Shown: positions 1 through 12,105, numbered from the stretch's first letter. The stretch is 64,000 nucleotides of DNA from Rhizoctonia solani (GCF_016906535.1 NC_057384.1:1302001-1366000); one strand, 5' to 3'. Program-made: numbers and translations. The notes: generated by a model from the letters alone, not told the origin.

Positions 1-740
1 GCTGAGCAAGTCATAGTTAGTTCATGATAATCCTTGTACGGTTAATGAAAATTCCCATATCATTCGTCCCGAGTGGTAGAAAAACGATACTCGAGCATCA
101 CAAATGAAGGTTTTCAGATGCGGATCTAAAACACCAATAGTCTCGCCCAGTCCCTTCAATCTCCTACAATGATATATGGCGTTACTGTTTTGCGTCTATA
201 ATAGGGCATTCGAAATTCGAATTACAGCGGGGGTCGGGGCAACATATAGGAGCTTTGGTTGCTATTGGGCCATACTAAATCTTACTCTCAACCGACTATG
301 AAACACCCATTCGTTGGAACCTTGTTCAGTACCTGAGCTACTCCAGGAGTCAAGCCTGGAGATTCAGAATTATGGGCTTTCGAGCCCAGTTTGAAATTCA
401 TTTGATTACTACCAACCGCGGGCGCTTTTGGCGACACGCGTTTCAATAAATTTCTGCTGATTAGGGTAGGAAGAGAACAAAATTTGCTGAATCGCCTATT
501 TCTTAGGGCTATAACTATCCACTTCGCGCGCGGCTCTTCACTTGACATATTCCACTCGACAGACATTTCCTTGCTCTGGCCGGCGCTAAGTCTGCCTATT
601 TCTAAATTTGTTCAATCAGTGTCATTATGTAGCTGTCATGATAGCCAAATGAACGCTTATACAAGCCTGCACACGGACTTTTCATAGTAGCGGCAGGAGT
701 TGTGAACGGCGCTTCCCCACCTTTATTTTCTGATTTGATT
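1..740. other. Gene-free flank upstream of P450
   Basis: No open frame here shows a recognisable domain or a coherent exon chain on either strand. The small ORFs at 288-566 and 484-687 overlap on opposite strands and look like chance. The right end is the upstream region of the P450 gene. Confidence 0.6.
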
Positions 741-750
741 CGGAGCTCCG

Positions 751-760
751 AGTATATATT
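751..760 (+). promoter_or_regulatory. TATA-like box of P450 gene
   Basis: The sequence agtatatatt lies about 50 bp before the proposed ATG at 806. That is a normal TATA-to-start distance for a short-leader fungal gene. It is a motif match only. Confidence 0.4.
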
Positions 761-805
761 GCACAACCTATCCAGGCAAGCCCATCATTCAGTGCCCATA
801 GAATC

Positions 806-2884
806 ATGATCTACGAGACCATTAAGCAATCCGGTACTCAATACTGTACTGCCGCAGCGGCCCTCTTGGTACGTTGCCCAGATGTCCTGTTTAAAGCATA
901 TGCTGCTGGTCGAAGGCTGAAGTGTATGTACAGGCTGCATACTATCTTATTCCTTATCTAGTAGATCCACACGAATACCGACGCCGGTTCTCCGGGCCAT
1001 GGTTTGCATCATTGACTAATTTGTGGTTAGCCAGAGCTGGGAGTTCTGGTCACTACTGTAAGGATCTTCATGAGCTCCATGAGAAATATGGTACGTGTAG
1101 GTAAAATTGGTGAGAAAACGCTGAAGAACTAATTAGTATTGAATAATAGGAAGGTTTGTGAGGATTGGACCCAATCATATTAGTATCGCCGATCCTGATG
1201 CGTTGGAGGTCGGTGACATAGTTATTATTTCGGTGCATACATTGACTCTACCGCAATACGGAAGATTGTTTATGGGCATTCGAGCGGTCTTCTCAAATCG
1301 GAATTTTACGAAATACTGCAATCGGCAGAGACCAAAGATGTTTTTAGTGCCCGTGATAAGGTTGTTCACACCAGTAAGTAATGTTTAGATCAGTGTACTC
1401 ATGAATCATCTCACAATTCATAATCCTATCCAGTGAAGCGAAAGCGCATTGCAAATATTTACAGTGCACAGAATGTCTTGAGCTTTGAGCCACGTGTGAA
1501 GGAGCATATCCGGCGGTTCTACATTCAACTGGATAACCGATGTGAACAGGCTCTCAAAGGCAAATCTGGGTTTAATTGGAGTGTTCAAAAGAGCCGAGCG
1601 GTTCTCAACATTTGTCCGCGTAAGTCCCTTGAAATTATTATCTTCATTGCTACAATTTATCGCTCCTGCAGAGTTCGCCTATCTCTCTTTTGATATTATT
1701 AGTGATTTGGCTCTCGGAGTACCCTTCGGAATGGTAGAAAGACAGAAAGACTCGACCCCAGCTTCATTATCCACCGTATCTGAAAGAAATGTAGAGGGGG
1801 TGCCTATAATTCGTCTCATCGCCGATGGAGGAAAAATCGGATTGTCTATTGGCCCATATCCTGCATGGTTCCAGAAGCTACTCATCATGGCCCCTTGGCA
1901 TAAAAATGACTCGGATAGTCGCCGTAACTACTTGGAAACTACGAAGGCCCTGGTCGATGCGCGTATCAGCAGGATAGGAAGAGAACAACCGGAAGATCAA
2001 GAGCGCGGGCCAGACTTGCTGGACAAGCTGTTTGAAGTCAGGAACCCCGACGGGTCGCCAATGTCGAGAAAAGAGATTGACTCTGAAGCTCTTGTGACCA
2101 TTGGAGCTGGAAGTGATACAACTGCAAAGTGAGTACCAAATTCGATAGGCATTCTGATCAGGCTCACATAATTGTTTAACAGCTCTTTGAGTGCTCTCTG
2201 CTATTACGTTGCTTCCAACTCTGTAATCAAGAGTAGACTTCAAAAGGAACTCGACTCGGCTCTCTCTTCCGTCGAGGAACCGGGGAAAGATCAATCTGGG
2301 GTCACACCACCGAGTCACGAGCAGGTTAAGGATCTACCATATCTCAATGCGTGTATCAAAGAAGCTTTGAGGCTTTATTCTACCATAGGGCTTGGGCTAC
2401 CCCGAACTGTTCCGGCGGGAAAGACCCTCAAGATTGCTGGGGAGATATTCAACGAGGGAAGCGTTATCAGCGTGCCTTCTTATTCCACCAACAGGTCCAA
2501 TGTCTGGGGACCTGACTCTCATGACTACAGGCCAGAACGATGGCTAGAGGACGGATCTACGGCGTTAAGCAAGTACTTTGTTCCGTTTTCAACAGGTCCT
2601 CGGTATGTTATTTTTTGATATGTACAACACTGAAGCTTCTGACTCCCTCATCAACTAAAGTGCCTGTATTGGTCGCAATTTGGCCAATATGAATATGCTG
2701 CTCATCTCCGCTGCATTTTTTCATAGATACGATGTTGAGCTAGCCAATCCCGATGCCAAGGTATTTCTCTAAACGACTAAATTATCTCTAATAATACTAA
2801 CATAGCTCCCGTCAGCTTGAAGTAGCCGATGCGTTTGTCAGAGATGCAACTCGCTGCGAGGTATCCCTCAAGCGGCGGTTCTGA
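806..2884 (+). CDS. Cytochrome P450 monooxygenase, benzoate 4-monooxygenase-like
   Basis: A haem-thiolate monooxygenase, expected to be ER-anchored by its N-terminus and to take electrons from P450 reductase. I read nine exons, about 806-868, 934-1090, 1150-1208, 1265-1373, 1435-1620, 1672-2130, 2182-2603, 2661-2760 and 2818-2884, with GT...AG junctions that keep frame. Visible marks: an N-terminal stretch ending PYLVDPHEYRR and then FSGPWFA; the I-helix oxygen-activation motif AGSDTTA (about 2107-2127); the K-helix EALRL (about 2361); PERW (about 2530); and the haem loop FSTGPR...CIGRNLA split by an intron (about 2587-2682), with its cysteine ligand present. The start was chosen because the first exon splices in phase to AAYYLIPYL. 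Overall style resembles CYP53-type benzoate hydroxylases, but the substrate is not established. The gene looks intact. Confidence 0.85.
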
Positions 2885-4184
2885 AAGGCTCATGGGGTTA
2901 TATATATACATCATCTATACCATACGAGTATAATAGCTAGGACGTTATAGATCGGTGATAGGAACCATTAGTATTGATGTTGTCAGGTAGTATTTTGCAT
3001 CAATTCATCAGATATAACAACCAGAATTTGGTGTAATAACCCTTTCTCAGTCAATTGAACCCTCTTTGGATTGGTGGTACTGGTGTTAAGTACTACGCGA
3101 CAGTCCTATGGTAATTTGTTCCCCATACTGGTGTGGAGGGGGAGTTGATGTACTCCGAAATGAGTTTAGTACGCTTTGAGAAGTAGGAACATGGTTCACA
3201 TAACGACAGCGACATATGTAAGCAAAACAGCCCACCACTTATGCGAGAAGTACCGCCGGTTATTTTGGGCGCATACACCCCTTATTCATATAAAGTCAAC
3301 ATTTATCTGTGATTGATATCCGAGGAGCCCGGCATCGACTATATAATTTTTGAAAGTTCGGATGACTCCGGATAATCAGATGACTGACATCCCAGTGGCA
3401 TGTTGTCTGTTTACAGCTTTGTTCTCATCACTTGAGAGAACATTGGTATAGTGGAGTCGTGTGGGACCGTCAGTCAAAATTCCGATTTCTAGTGATCCAA
3501 TCGTATCACAATGCCCCTAACTTGACGAATTCGACGTGCATACATATACCTAATTGTTTGCTTCACAAGGCATAAGTCATTGGCATATTCGTATGCTTGA
3601 CTTCAGTAAGCAGGTCACATCCTGTCTGTAGACGAGTATGTTCTTCATGAAGGGACCATGAACTCTCCCTTGCCCACCGTACTTGAAAGTACCTTAAACC
3701 TTCGCCTTCAGCTGGACGTTCGAGAACAGCTGGGTCCCCAATCAAAATAATATGTTTACCTAGAAACAGGTAAAACTGGAGCCTGCAGTGAGCTACGAAG
3801 TAATGCCACAACCACAAGATATGACGGTGGCGGATGTAAAGTGAATGATGGCAGTAACATGACAGAAGATTCCAAGTCTGACTGGTCCAATCCCGGCCTG
3901 ACCGGATCGGATGAGTCTTTACATCTGAAGAAGGTCGATGGTTATGAGGTGCTCGCTCGTATGTGTTTGTGCTTTGCACTGCACCATGGACGGCGTAATT
4001 GAATTCATTTTGTGATCAGGATTTCGTCCCACTGGCACCTAAGCCAAATAAGTGTAAGCAAGTTGGTCGGGGGTTTGATTCCTAATTATCCGATACCACA
4101 TGATCAGCAAACCACGTATGTCTTTGGGGTAGTATCCTAGAATAAGAGCGATTGAGATTTGAACCCCCACGGGGCTGACCTCGA
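2885..4184. other. Intergenic, no supported gene
   Basis: A minus-strand ORF of 138 codons (3563-3979) has no recognisable motif and no supporting exon chain. Two tRNA B-box-like strings near 4070 and 4150 lack the rest of a tRNA. I see nothing else. Confidence 0.5.
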
Positions 4185-5801
4185 ATGCCTGCAAGTACCA
4201 TTATGCATGGCGGAGAACTGCAACTAGATGCGCTGTTTTCGTTCAAGTCCAAATCGAGATCTCAGGCCTCGCCGCCACCTGAATTCACTCAAGCGTTCCT
4301 ACTAGATTCGACCCGGCTACTTTCGGGTCTCTTTGGCTCATACGGAAATGTTGAATACGCGATTGCTACCTCTGGTGAAAAGACGGTGATCTCGCGCCCT
4401 TCTCGATCGACCAATGTGGGTATCATTCACTGGAAGGAAGGTTGGGTAGAGACAGAAGGATTGAGGATAATTCGAAACGAGTGGATAGATCAATCCAAGT
4501 GGTCTGCATCACAAACGCACGTAAGTCCAGGCTGCTACAGACTATAAGGGGGTTCAATCTTCAACATCACTGGTTAGGTATTTCAAAAGTGGGGAAGGAA
4601 TCCCGAGATTAAATGGTCGACCAGGAATGGCGAATGGGAGGTAAGTAAACTTCTACACAATTATCAAGCAAACTTGTCATAATATCTCCACTTTTGATAT
4701 CAGGCGACGAACTCAAAGGGAGAAGTTCTGGCCGCGTTCGTTGTCCGCCGTGGGGCACTTGGTACTCGCATCGAGCTCACGGATATTGGGAGACCCTATA
4801 CAGACGCGCTTGTTCTGACCGGAATTATAACCGCAACGGGAGAGGAAGAATGGAGGTGGCACACCTTCCTACAGGCTAGGAGAGACGCAGTAGAGGCTAC
4901 GAGCACTCCTGGACCTGAACCTGGAGCAACAGCAGATACACCCAACCAACCAACGGAAGAAACATTGCCAACTTACCGAGAGGCACCGTTTACTCGTCCG
5001 CTTGGCCCTCTGTTAACACCTTCGTCAATTCCAGCTCATAGGGATAGCAGACCTGATATACCCACTGATCGGCCGCTCAAACTCACGCTTGCTTCGCGTC
5101 ATCCTTTGAACGGAATTTGGTATGAAGAAGACCAACCCATAGTGAATGTGCGAACCATTGGACCACGGACAATAATTGGCGTGTTTGTTCATAATACATC
5201 GGATACGGAGCCGACTGTCAAGGTTGCCGGTACGATTAATTGGGCCGAAGGCAAAGTCACGGTTCTTGGATCCAACATAGACATGAACACCATGTTCAGC
5301 AAAATCAAAAACTCTATATTTTCCAAGACAAACAAGTGCGCCCCTGACTATGCTTTGAAAGAAACACAGCTAATATCAAAGATTTACAGAAAGTCTCAAG
5401 TATGTACGCTCCATACTCTGACTTCCCATTGGACTGCCACACCACAAACCTCGCCCGCGTCTATATACCCGGATCCCAATGCGCATATTCGCTACGAATG
5501 CCGCACTGCACCTCCGCAAAACCATCCCCTTGCACTACTCATACATTACTTGAAAAGAAAGGGTACAACTATTGAATTGACGCCAGAGGGACACAGCGTC
5601 TTAGTCGAAATATTTACTGCGGTGTTGGTATTGATCTACGGTACCACAGGGGAATGGAAAAAGCTTACCGGTGTAGGCACCAATGTCAGTGGCGAGGGCC
5701 CAGAACTGGTGCTTGGAGAGGAAATGGTGTCGGATTTGGACGGATGGGCTGGGCCGGTGGAATTGATGAGGTTAAGACAGCAAGGGGGAGAGCAGAGCTA
5801 G
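4185..5801 (+). CDS. Hypothetical protein, three exons
   Basis: I do not recognise this protein. Exon 1 (4185-4519) opens with MPASTIMHGGELQL. A 57-bp intron follows, then a short exon (about 4577-4639) and another intron ending near 4704. The rest is a long exon to 5801. The product would be about 490 residues. It seems to hold two related beta-rich halves: each has a G-x-W or NW-x-EG type strand followed by a stretch with T/V alternation (IIHWKEGWVETEG near 4420; TINWAEGKVTVLG near 5230). Between them lies a proline-, threonine- and glutamate-rich linker (about 4900-5060). No signal peptide or transmembrane segment is evident. The joined frame stays open across both introns, which supports a real gene. 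A short extra intron after about 5400 cannot be ruled out. Confidence 0.6.
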
Positions 5802-6437
5802 CCTTAAGTGGTGTTTGGTGAGCTGTTTGTTTGGTTCTAACCACGCACAAGTAGTCAACCTAGCTAATCATACAATACTGTGAAGATATACGGGAAAAAA
5901 AAGGCTTACTCCCGCCCTTTGAGCATCGTCGCTTAGTCTTAGACATTGCCAGGTCATGTTGCAACCACAAGTACAATCTTTTTATTTCTATCTGATCAAT
6001 AAAGTGCTTATTGATGACTTGACCTGGCGATACATCTGGTATTGCAGTAAAGCGAGCAGTACGGGCTGAAGCCGGTCATTGTCATTACACACCAATGAAT
6101 CATACGATATATCGTTTTTTAAATTGTGATTGTTCCATGTGTCTTCGCGATAGTTTCAGCCATTCAGTGTCTACGATTCGAGACACACCCGCCGGATTAC
6201 TTGGGATATTGAAAGAAAAGACAACACTGGAGTTAGTTAAACCAAGAACAGCGCCTCTGCATCCATAGCGCAAAGGTAGGATGTGCAAACACCACTCATT
6301 TTCAGACCGCTTAGATAACGCGTCTAAAAAATAATAACGCAAAGAACGAGGAAGGTTAAAAAGAGTGAATTAGACACGATGACATGTATCTCTAAGCCCA
6401 ATGCAAACTCTATCGCGGATATCTAAGTAGCAGTACT
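5802..6437. other. Intergenic between convergent genes
   Basis: Shared 3' flank of the hypothetical gene (+) and the small secreted protein (-). A minus ORF at 6100-6342 (80 codons) has no recognisable domain. I could not build exons for it. Confidence 0.45.
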
Positions 6438-7186
6438 TCACAAAGCAACACTAATATTAAGGAGACCCAAAAGACCAGCACACAACGACAGCTTGACTTT
6501 GATGAAAACAAGGATAGTGAGGTCCACAATACTACAATATCGTTAGTAATTAAAAGTGAGTGGCACAAATGGAACTCACGCTTTGAGGCTGAGAGCGACA
6601 ACTCCGTTGATGCAAACGTTGAGAGCAACGAGAAGAGCCTTCAAGCAAACATCAATCTGGATGCAAATGTCAGCCATGATCGAACTGATCTTGGCCGACA
6701 GCTTAATGAGGATCTTGACAACGAGCTAAAGAGCCAGTACAATAAGCAAGGAGCAAAAAGTACTGAGTAAAATGATACTAACCGAGACGATCACAGCAAT
6801 TCGCGCAACAATATCAGCTTTGATCTTGGCATCGACGTCAGCAATAACACCGATTTTGGCAACAGCCTTGGTCGCTTCCTCGACGTCAGCCTTAACCTTG
6901 GCAATAATTAAGACATTAACATCTGTATCAGCCTTGACTAGGTCTGATTTTCCAATAGACGAACTTTAATTTGGATCATTTAAATGATGATCAAGTACGT
7001 ACCACAAGCATCCAAGTGGACCTCCAGCTTAGTTTTCAAGGAAGCCAAGGCGTCAACCACGTTGGCGCAATCACCTCCTCGCACAGAGAGGGCCTGTCCA
7101 TTGCCGGTAGTAGGGGCGGCGCAAGTCAAAAACCCAAGGGAGAGAACAAAGAGGAGCAGGGTGGTGAGGCGGCTGAATGCGATCAT
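6438..7186 (-). CDS. Small secreted hydrophobic protein, four exons
   Basis: A predicted extracellular protein of about 190-200 residues, function unknown. The ATG at 7186 gives a clear signal peptide (MIAFSRL, a leucine-rich core, then GFLTCAAP). Exons are roughly 7186-7005, 6948-6776, 6733-6588 and 6531-6438. The splice points (G|gtacgt...tcag, gtgagt...tgtag) keep frame to a terminal TGA. The mature part has regularly spaced cysteines and a quasi-repeat of A/K-V/I-x-AD (KVKADVEEATKAVAKIG, then IADVDAKIKADIVARI), suggesting amphipathic helices. The last exons are leucine- and valine-rich. A longer ATG at 7267 was rejected because the TATA box sits on it. Cysteine-containing secreted proteins of this sort are common in plant-associated agaricomycetes, so an effector-like or hydrophobic surface role is possible but unproven. 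Confidence 0.7.
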
Positions 7187-7263
7187 GCTGAAGAGAGTGT
7201 AGGTTGGGAAAGAACGACTGTAGAGGAGACTCGGAACTGTTGGATCAGAGTGAGGTCTGTCAT

Positions 7264-7275
7264 CCACACTTTATA
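7264..7275 (-). promoter_or_regulatory. TATA-like box of small secreted protein gene
   Basis: On the minus strand this reads ctataaagtgtg, about 80 bp before the ATG at 7186. It supports that start rather than the upstream in-frame ATG at 7267, which would lie at the box itself. Confidence 0.45.
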
Positions 7276-7485
7276 GTCATGGTGAAACTAGTTCCGAGTG
7301 CCAAGGTCAGCCTGTTTCATAGAGCTCCCTGGCCAGTCATGGGGTGAGGAAAAGAGAGAAGTCGCCTGAGTTTTGAAATTTCCAAGAATACCAACTTCGA
7401 TCAGACGTTATTTGATAATACAGGGTCTAAGCTCTTTCGACTTGTGAGGGTACCCGCCCGGCAGCAGTGGCCGAGTTGAGGAAGG

Positions 7486-7502
7486 TTGATGTGCTCAGGT
7501 AC
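7486..7502. repeat. Target-site duplication, left copy
   Basis: The 17 bases ttgatgtgctcaggtac recur exactly at 8940-8956 and bracket the LINE fragment. This is the length expected for target-primed reverse transcription. Confidence 0.8.
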
Positions 7503-8939
7503 ACTTCTATTAGAGACTAACAGGAGCTACATGCGAACAAGGCAAACCGCTCGGAGAGAATACAAAGATCAACGCAAACGCGCACAGGGCACATGACACG
7601 ACAAACGGGCAGGCAACGCGAGAGCAAGAAGGAGGGAGATAGAGATAGAGAAGGCGTGAATGCAAATGCGGCGAGGTTCTGAGCCGCGGGTGAGATAGAC
7701 GGTAGACTTATCGCCGGGTTCCGGTGGAGCGTCGTTGTGAGGATATGACTACTTGTAGAGGCCAATTCCGGAGTGGTAGATGAATTTGGCGACCGCTTCC
7801 AGTCCCTTGGGGGTCCCGAAGAGGGTTGCGGGGTTGAGGTCTGGTGCCGCTTCGAACAGGAGCTTGCGGCTATCTTCGGCAAGCGGGCAGTGGAACAGGA
7901 GGTGAGGGATAGTCTGGTTTGGGTCGCCACATTGGCATTTGGCGCTTCCGTTAATGAAAGGCATTCTGGCCTTGTATTCGCCGAAGCAGCCGTGGCCTGT
8001 CATAACGTGGATGAGGCGGGAGGACACCGATCGAGGGATGCTGGGTTTTGGAATATTGGGTGCAGTTTGAGTGCTGGGGGGCGTGGGATGTGTTTTGGAC
8101 CGTTTTGGAGTGGGGTGCTCTGCCCATAAGCGTCCCCATGACTTGGCTGCGCGTTGGGTGGCGCGGCATTTGGCCCAGGTTGCGGTCCGGTTAAAGAACG
8201 GCGTAGGGCGGGAGTCGAGTCCTGCGTTAGCCAATCTGTCCGCGCGTTCGTTGCCTTCAATTTTGGAGTGGCCCGGGATCCATTGGACCACGATTGACCT
8301 CCTTGCGTTGCCTTGGAGGAAGTGTGGGCCTCTTTTCGGAAAAGTATTGAAGCGTATTGGGCGGCGTGGGAGTTACATTTGTTGATAATGCGTACGGCGG
8401 CTAGGTTGTCCGAGAAGATGTGGATTCTGTGAATATTGTGTGCCTTTGCAAACCGCGTGCATCTGCGGACTATGAGCGCAAGGGCGAGCATTTCGGCGTC
8501 AAAATGTCCGCGCGAGGGCCGATGCCGCCGCTAAATTTGGCAACCTCCTCTTTCTTCCATACGATGCTGTATCCAACTCCTACTTTCCGGATTCCCGAGC
8601 GGACCTCTTTTGACCCGTCGGAGATGCCAATCAGGGTTCCCTCGTGCGCAAGTGCGTCGATCAGACGATTGGCGTTCTCCGCAATCTTTGCTCGGCGGTC
8701 TTTTGAGGAGCCGGTAGGGGGGTAGGCGAACTGTAGTCTGCCGGGGAAGGGGTTTTCCGGGACCCAGGGGGGGTTGAGGTACGGGGTTTGGAATTCGGCT
8801 TCTGGGTGTGACAGTGCCGCTAGTCGGGCGATGGGAGATGGGACGGCTGTCTGGCGGCGTTTGGGCTCGGGGGGGTGTGGCAAGGTGGGATCATGGGAGT
8901 CCCAGGCCTTAGGGAGGCGACGGCTAATTTCCGCGTGTC
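7503..8939 (-). mobile_element. 5'-truncated non-LTR retrotransposon (LINE) insertion
   Basis: This 1,437-bp segment is bounded by perfect 17-bp direct repeats. Its minus strand encodes only the RNase H domain and a C-terminal zinc-knuckle-like tail. The endonuclease and reverse transcriptase are absent, which is typical of 5' truncation during target-primed insertion. The element's 3' end is at the low-coordinate side. No poly(A) tail or terminal simple repeat is visible there, so the 3' end is either tailless or eroded. The GC-rich, indel-bearing coding remnant differs in composition from the flanks. Confidence 0.75.
7749..8930 (-). pseudogene. LINE-type RNase H, frame-disrupted
   Basis: The reading begins near 8930 and ends at the stop at 7749. 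Family residues of type I RNase H are all recognisable: Asp in GISDGSKEV (about 8630), Glu in AEMLALAL (about 8488), Asp in HIFSDNLAAV (about 8420) and Asp in NERADRLANAG (about 8240). The frame changes at about 8490 and again at about 8310-8330, so no single frame carries the domain. The tail has CQCGDPNQTIPHLLFHC (about 7900), the C-x-C...H...C pattern common after LINE RNase H. The element cannot encode an intact enzyme and would depend on other copies in any case. Confidence 0.8.
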
Positions 8940-8956
8940 TTGATGTGCTCAGGTAC
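8940..8956. repeat. Target-site duplication, right copy
   Basis: Exact partner of the repeat at 7486-7502. On the minus strand, a frame entering from 9118 runs through this repeat, and continues open in the same phase past the left copy to a stop near 7404. The insertion may therefore have split a small reading frame. Confidence 0.8.
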
Positions 8957-9216
8957 CATGAACGCAAACAACCCTCGACGACTCTCTCGACCCACCAATT
9001 TCCGATGCGCATTTCTGAGTAAATGAAAATTACCCCATACCTTGTCCGAGCAGCCCGGTAACAGTCTATCGATCACAAAGCTGCAGGGTGGGCAATTCTG
9101 GAGCCTTCGTTTAGCCACTTGCCTCGCCTTGGCCTCTCAAGCTTCTTGGCGGACTAACAGTTAGGAATTTGAAAGGTAAGCCAGTATATCCCAAGACTTT
9201 CAGCATTAGATTCACT

Positions 9217-9433
9217 CAGATTAACCAGTTTTGTGTGAGTATATATGCAATCTGAACTAGCCTCCCTCGTTTGTTGTGATTCGCTTGCCCGGGTATGGCA
9301 GTCCAAACGGTGGATAGAAAAACTCCAATAAACACACTCTAAATCCAGTAGCCTGCACTATGGGTGGTGTGTTACGTAGTAAACGCGAGCAACACTATTC
9401 ACTCAGAAAATTGAAATATGTATAAAGAATAAA
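9217..9433. repeat. 217-bp tandem repeat, unit 1
   Basis: Begins cagattaaccagttttgtg and ends just before the same words recur at 9434. No coding content is recognised. It lies about 260 bp beyond the LINE. Confidence 0.9.
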
Positions 9434-9654
9434 CAGATTAACCAGTTTTGTGTGAGTATATATGCAATCTGAACTAGCCTCCCTCGTTTGTTGTAGTGAT
9501 TCGCTTGCCGGGTATGGCAGTCCAAACGGTGGATAGAAAAACTCCAATAAACACACTCTAAATCCAGTAGCCTGCACTATGGGTGGTGTGTTACGTAGTA
9601 AACACGCGAGCAACACTATTCACTCAGAAAATTGAAATATGTATAAGAATAAAC
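9434..9654. repeat. 217-bp tandem repeat, unit 2
   Basis: Near-identical to unit 1. Differences seen by eye are a 3-base insertion (agt) after ttgttgt, one fewer c in the gcccgggt run, an inserted ca in acacgcgag, and one fewer a near the end. The close match indicates recent duplication. Confidence 0.9.
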
Positions 9655-11160
9655 GTGACCCAATCCTATTTTTGGCAAGCGGTAAATAAAAAACCATGCT
9701 AATGGCGCATGAAGCGATCGAGGCAGCCTCCCGACGAAGCGCGACTGAAACTGTTGGAATCCCGGAATAGATTAGAGTAGGCTCGGGATGAATATGAGCA
9801 TCTATCATTTTCCAAGAGGCAGACGAAATGCATTAAAGGGTGCTCGGGGAAGGGCCAGTTCCTTAGTCTGTCAGATTAGGTTGACTGATGTTCGGATCGG
9901 GTTAGTATTACCGCTGGATGACTCGAGGATTGGGTAAGGGGATGTGCATATGTGCCAGTAACATTGTTGGTGTCCAAGACACACTCGGGTCCTCTTGCGG
10001 TGAAAGATGTAGCATCAGGATAATTTCCCTGCCTGTTTTTGGGAGTTGGGCACCGTTCTAGCATTAAGAGTGTGGATTGGTGATTTGTGATGTTCGTATT
10101 TTGGGTTTGGGGATAGTCTCGTCGAGTCCCTCGTTTGAGCTTTCTCTATTTGCATACTATACATACCGTACAATATGTTGACTGGTGCCTCACTACCTCT
10201 CGTTCATGTTGTCCTCGCGTACTATTGTGAGCTACTGGGTTCGAGAACATACGCGTTACCAGTATCGTGTGAATAATTCACTTCCTTCATACGGTATAAC
10301 CCAATCTATTTCGTGACTGTATACGCTAATCTGTACTCCCAATGAAGATACTATTAGCTTTTGAAGTTGTTCTTTTCTGGTGCCCTATGATTCGAGTTAT
10401 GTATGTATGATTGACAAGTCGCAACCCCTCGGCCCACTACGAGGTTGATTTATCTGTGCATTCAGCTCGGTCGGTCGTATTTCTGAACTTCTCTACAAGT
10501 CGGTAATTGATTACGTTGTGTTCTTGGAAAGAGGTATCTCTTTGTGGCACAATTCGAGTGTTTTAGGTGAGGGGTTGCGATGGTCCTGGTGATAAGACAC
10601 CAGAAACAAGGTGCTATGATATTTGTACTATTAAAACCATTTGGACTTCACCTCGGTGTGATTTGCGGATAAATTTCCCTTCAAACGCCCTCTCTCTCCC
10701 ACTAGATTATGCGAATTAATTCGTACTACATCGCACCCTTTTGGGTACCTATTGTCCCAAGAACAATCGCCGGGTATTATTAAATTTGGGCGGGAAGGTG
10801 GTCAGATGCACCGAATGAGCAAGGTTTTCTTTTTGGTTGGCGGGCGGAAAGGGCATGTGAGCCATCACAGATGCGCTTGAACACGTTCACAGCAAGTAAT
10901 CACAGCAATCGAATCATTTTACAAAAGCAGCCCACTAAACACTCGCACTCCAATACATCGACACCCACTATGCATTAAGCGCCAATGGCATGGTTCGATT
11001 GGAACAGTCTATCATTTACCCAAACGATGGGTGCCGTGATAGTGAGACGTGGGCCAGACACATCTCGATCACAGACGAATCACAAAGTCTGCTTTGCCCA
11101 GCCGCCAATAGCGGAACCCGCTAGCTCCACCTGAAACCCACCAGTCGCACAAGTCGAGCT
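9655..11160. other. 1.5-kb gene-free stretch
   Basis: No ORF above 62 codons with any recognisable motif on either strand and no coherent exon chain. I see no repeat or RNA gene in it. Confidence 0.5.
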
Positions 11161-11769
11161 ACACTATGACGATGGGGCTTGAGGCAGAGACGAAAGCGCC
11201 GGTCGCTTGTTACGTGGCAGTGCGGTGCCAGGCACACTCGCAGTGTTGAGGACGACCTCGTCTAGTGTGCTTGATGGAACGCTCGCTGACGCCCTCGACG
11301 CGAGCACGCAGCCCGAGTGCACATAGCCATACGAGCGGCAGATCTCAATCCCAAGCGTCGACTGTTGCGCCAAAGAAGCGAGTGGTGATAACCACACCCC
11401 GTATGTATCTTGTCCTCTCATTTTCTCATCCTATTTTTGATGATTTATTTTTTTTCGATGGTGTATAGCGTGGGCGCGGGATGACCCGCCGAGCCAGTTG
11501 AAGAGGCGAAACCGGACTTGAGTGTGAATACGCAGCCCAAGACGCACATTGATGACCACACGGCGTTGCTTTCCCCTCGACAGTCGGGATCTCTCCGGTC
11601 GTTCAATCCGTCGTCGGGATCGAATCCGTCGCCTGGGTCAATCCAGCGGCACTGGCAGAGCGATCTCCGATATCGGGCATATCAGAGCAGGCACAGGGCT
11701 CGTGGTGGTCTATGTGCCGTATCCACTGCGCAAGGCCAGCCAGGGATCGGTCTTTAATTACGCAAAGCG

Positions 11770-12105
11770 CAAGGGATCTGCGGGAGAGGTCTCTGACGAC
11801 ATGCCCAGTCCGAGGCTGGTCCCAGCCATACGTGCCAATACCAATGGTCTCAAGGTCGAGCTTCCCCAAGGTCCGTTTACGTTGCAGCAGACACAGACAC
11901 CGGGATGGGAGACTCCTGGGCACCCATCCCCCTGCTGCCTATCGCGGCACCACCGGAAAGGAAAGGGCTGGCACCAGTGATATGGGCTACGTTGGCGGAA
12001 AGGAGCTCGGCGCTGCTGCATCTCGGCGCACAGAGGATGACGATGTCCGCAGCCGACGGGGAGGAAAATATTCCCGAATAAAACGCCGACTGCGGACCTA
12101 TGTTG
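11770..12105. repeat. 336-bp tandem repeat, unit 1
   Basis: Starts caagggatctgcgggagag. The same words restart at 12106. Includes a GC-rich block with tccgcagccgacggggagg. Confidence 0.85.

Noticed and set aside
806..2884. A secondary-metabolite cluster around the P450s
   Set aside because: The two P450s are 55 kb apart and no synthase, prenyltransferase or dedicated transporter lies near either one.
3563..3979. 138-codon minus-strand ORF
   Set aside because: No domain, no exon partners, atypical residue mix rich in His and Trp.
4050..4175. Two tRNA T-arm-like strings (gtttgattcc on plus, gttcaaatc on minus)
   Set aside because: Acceptor, D and anticodon stems do not pair around them.
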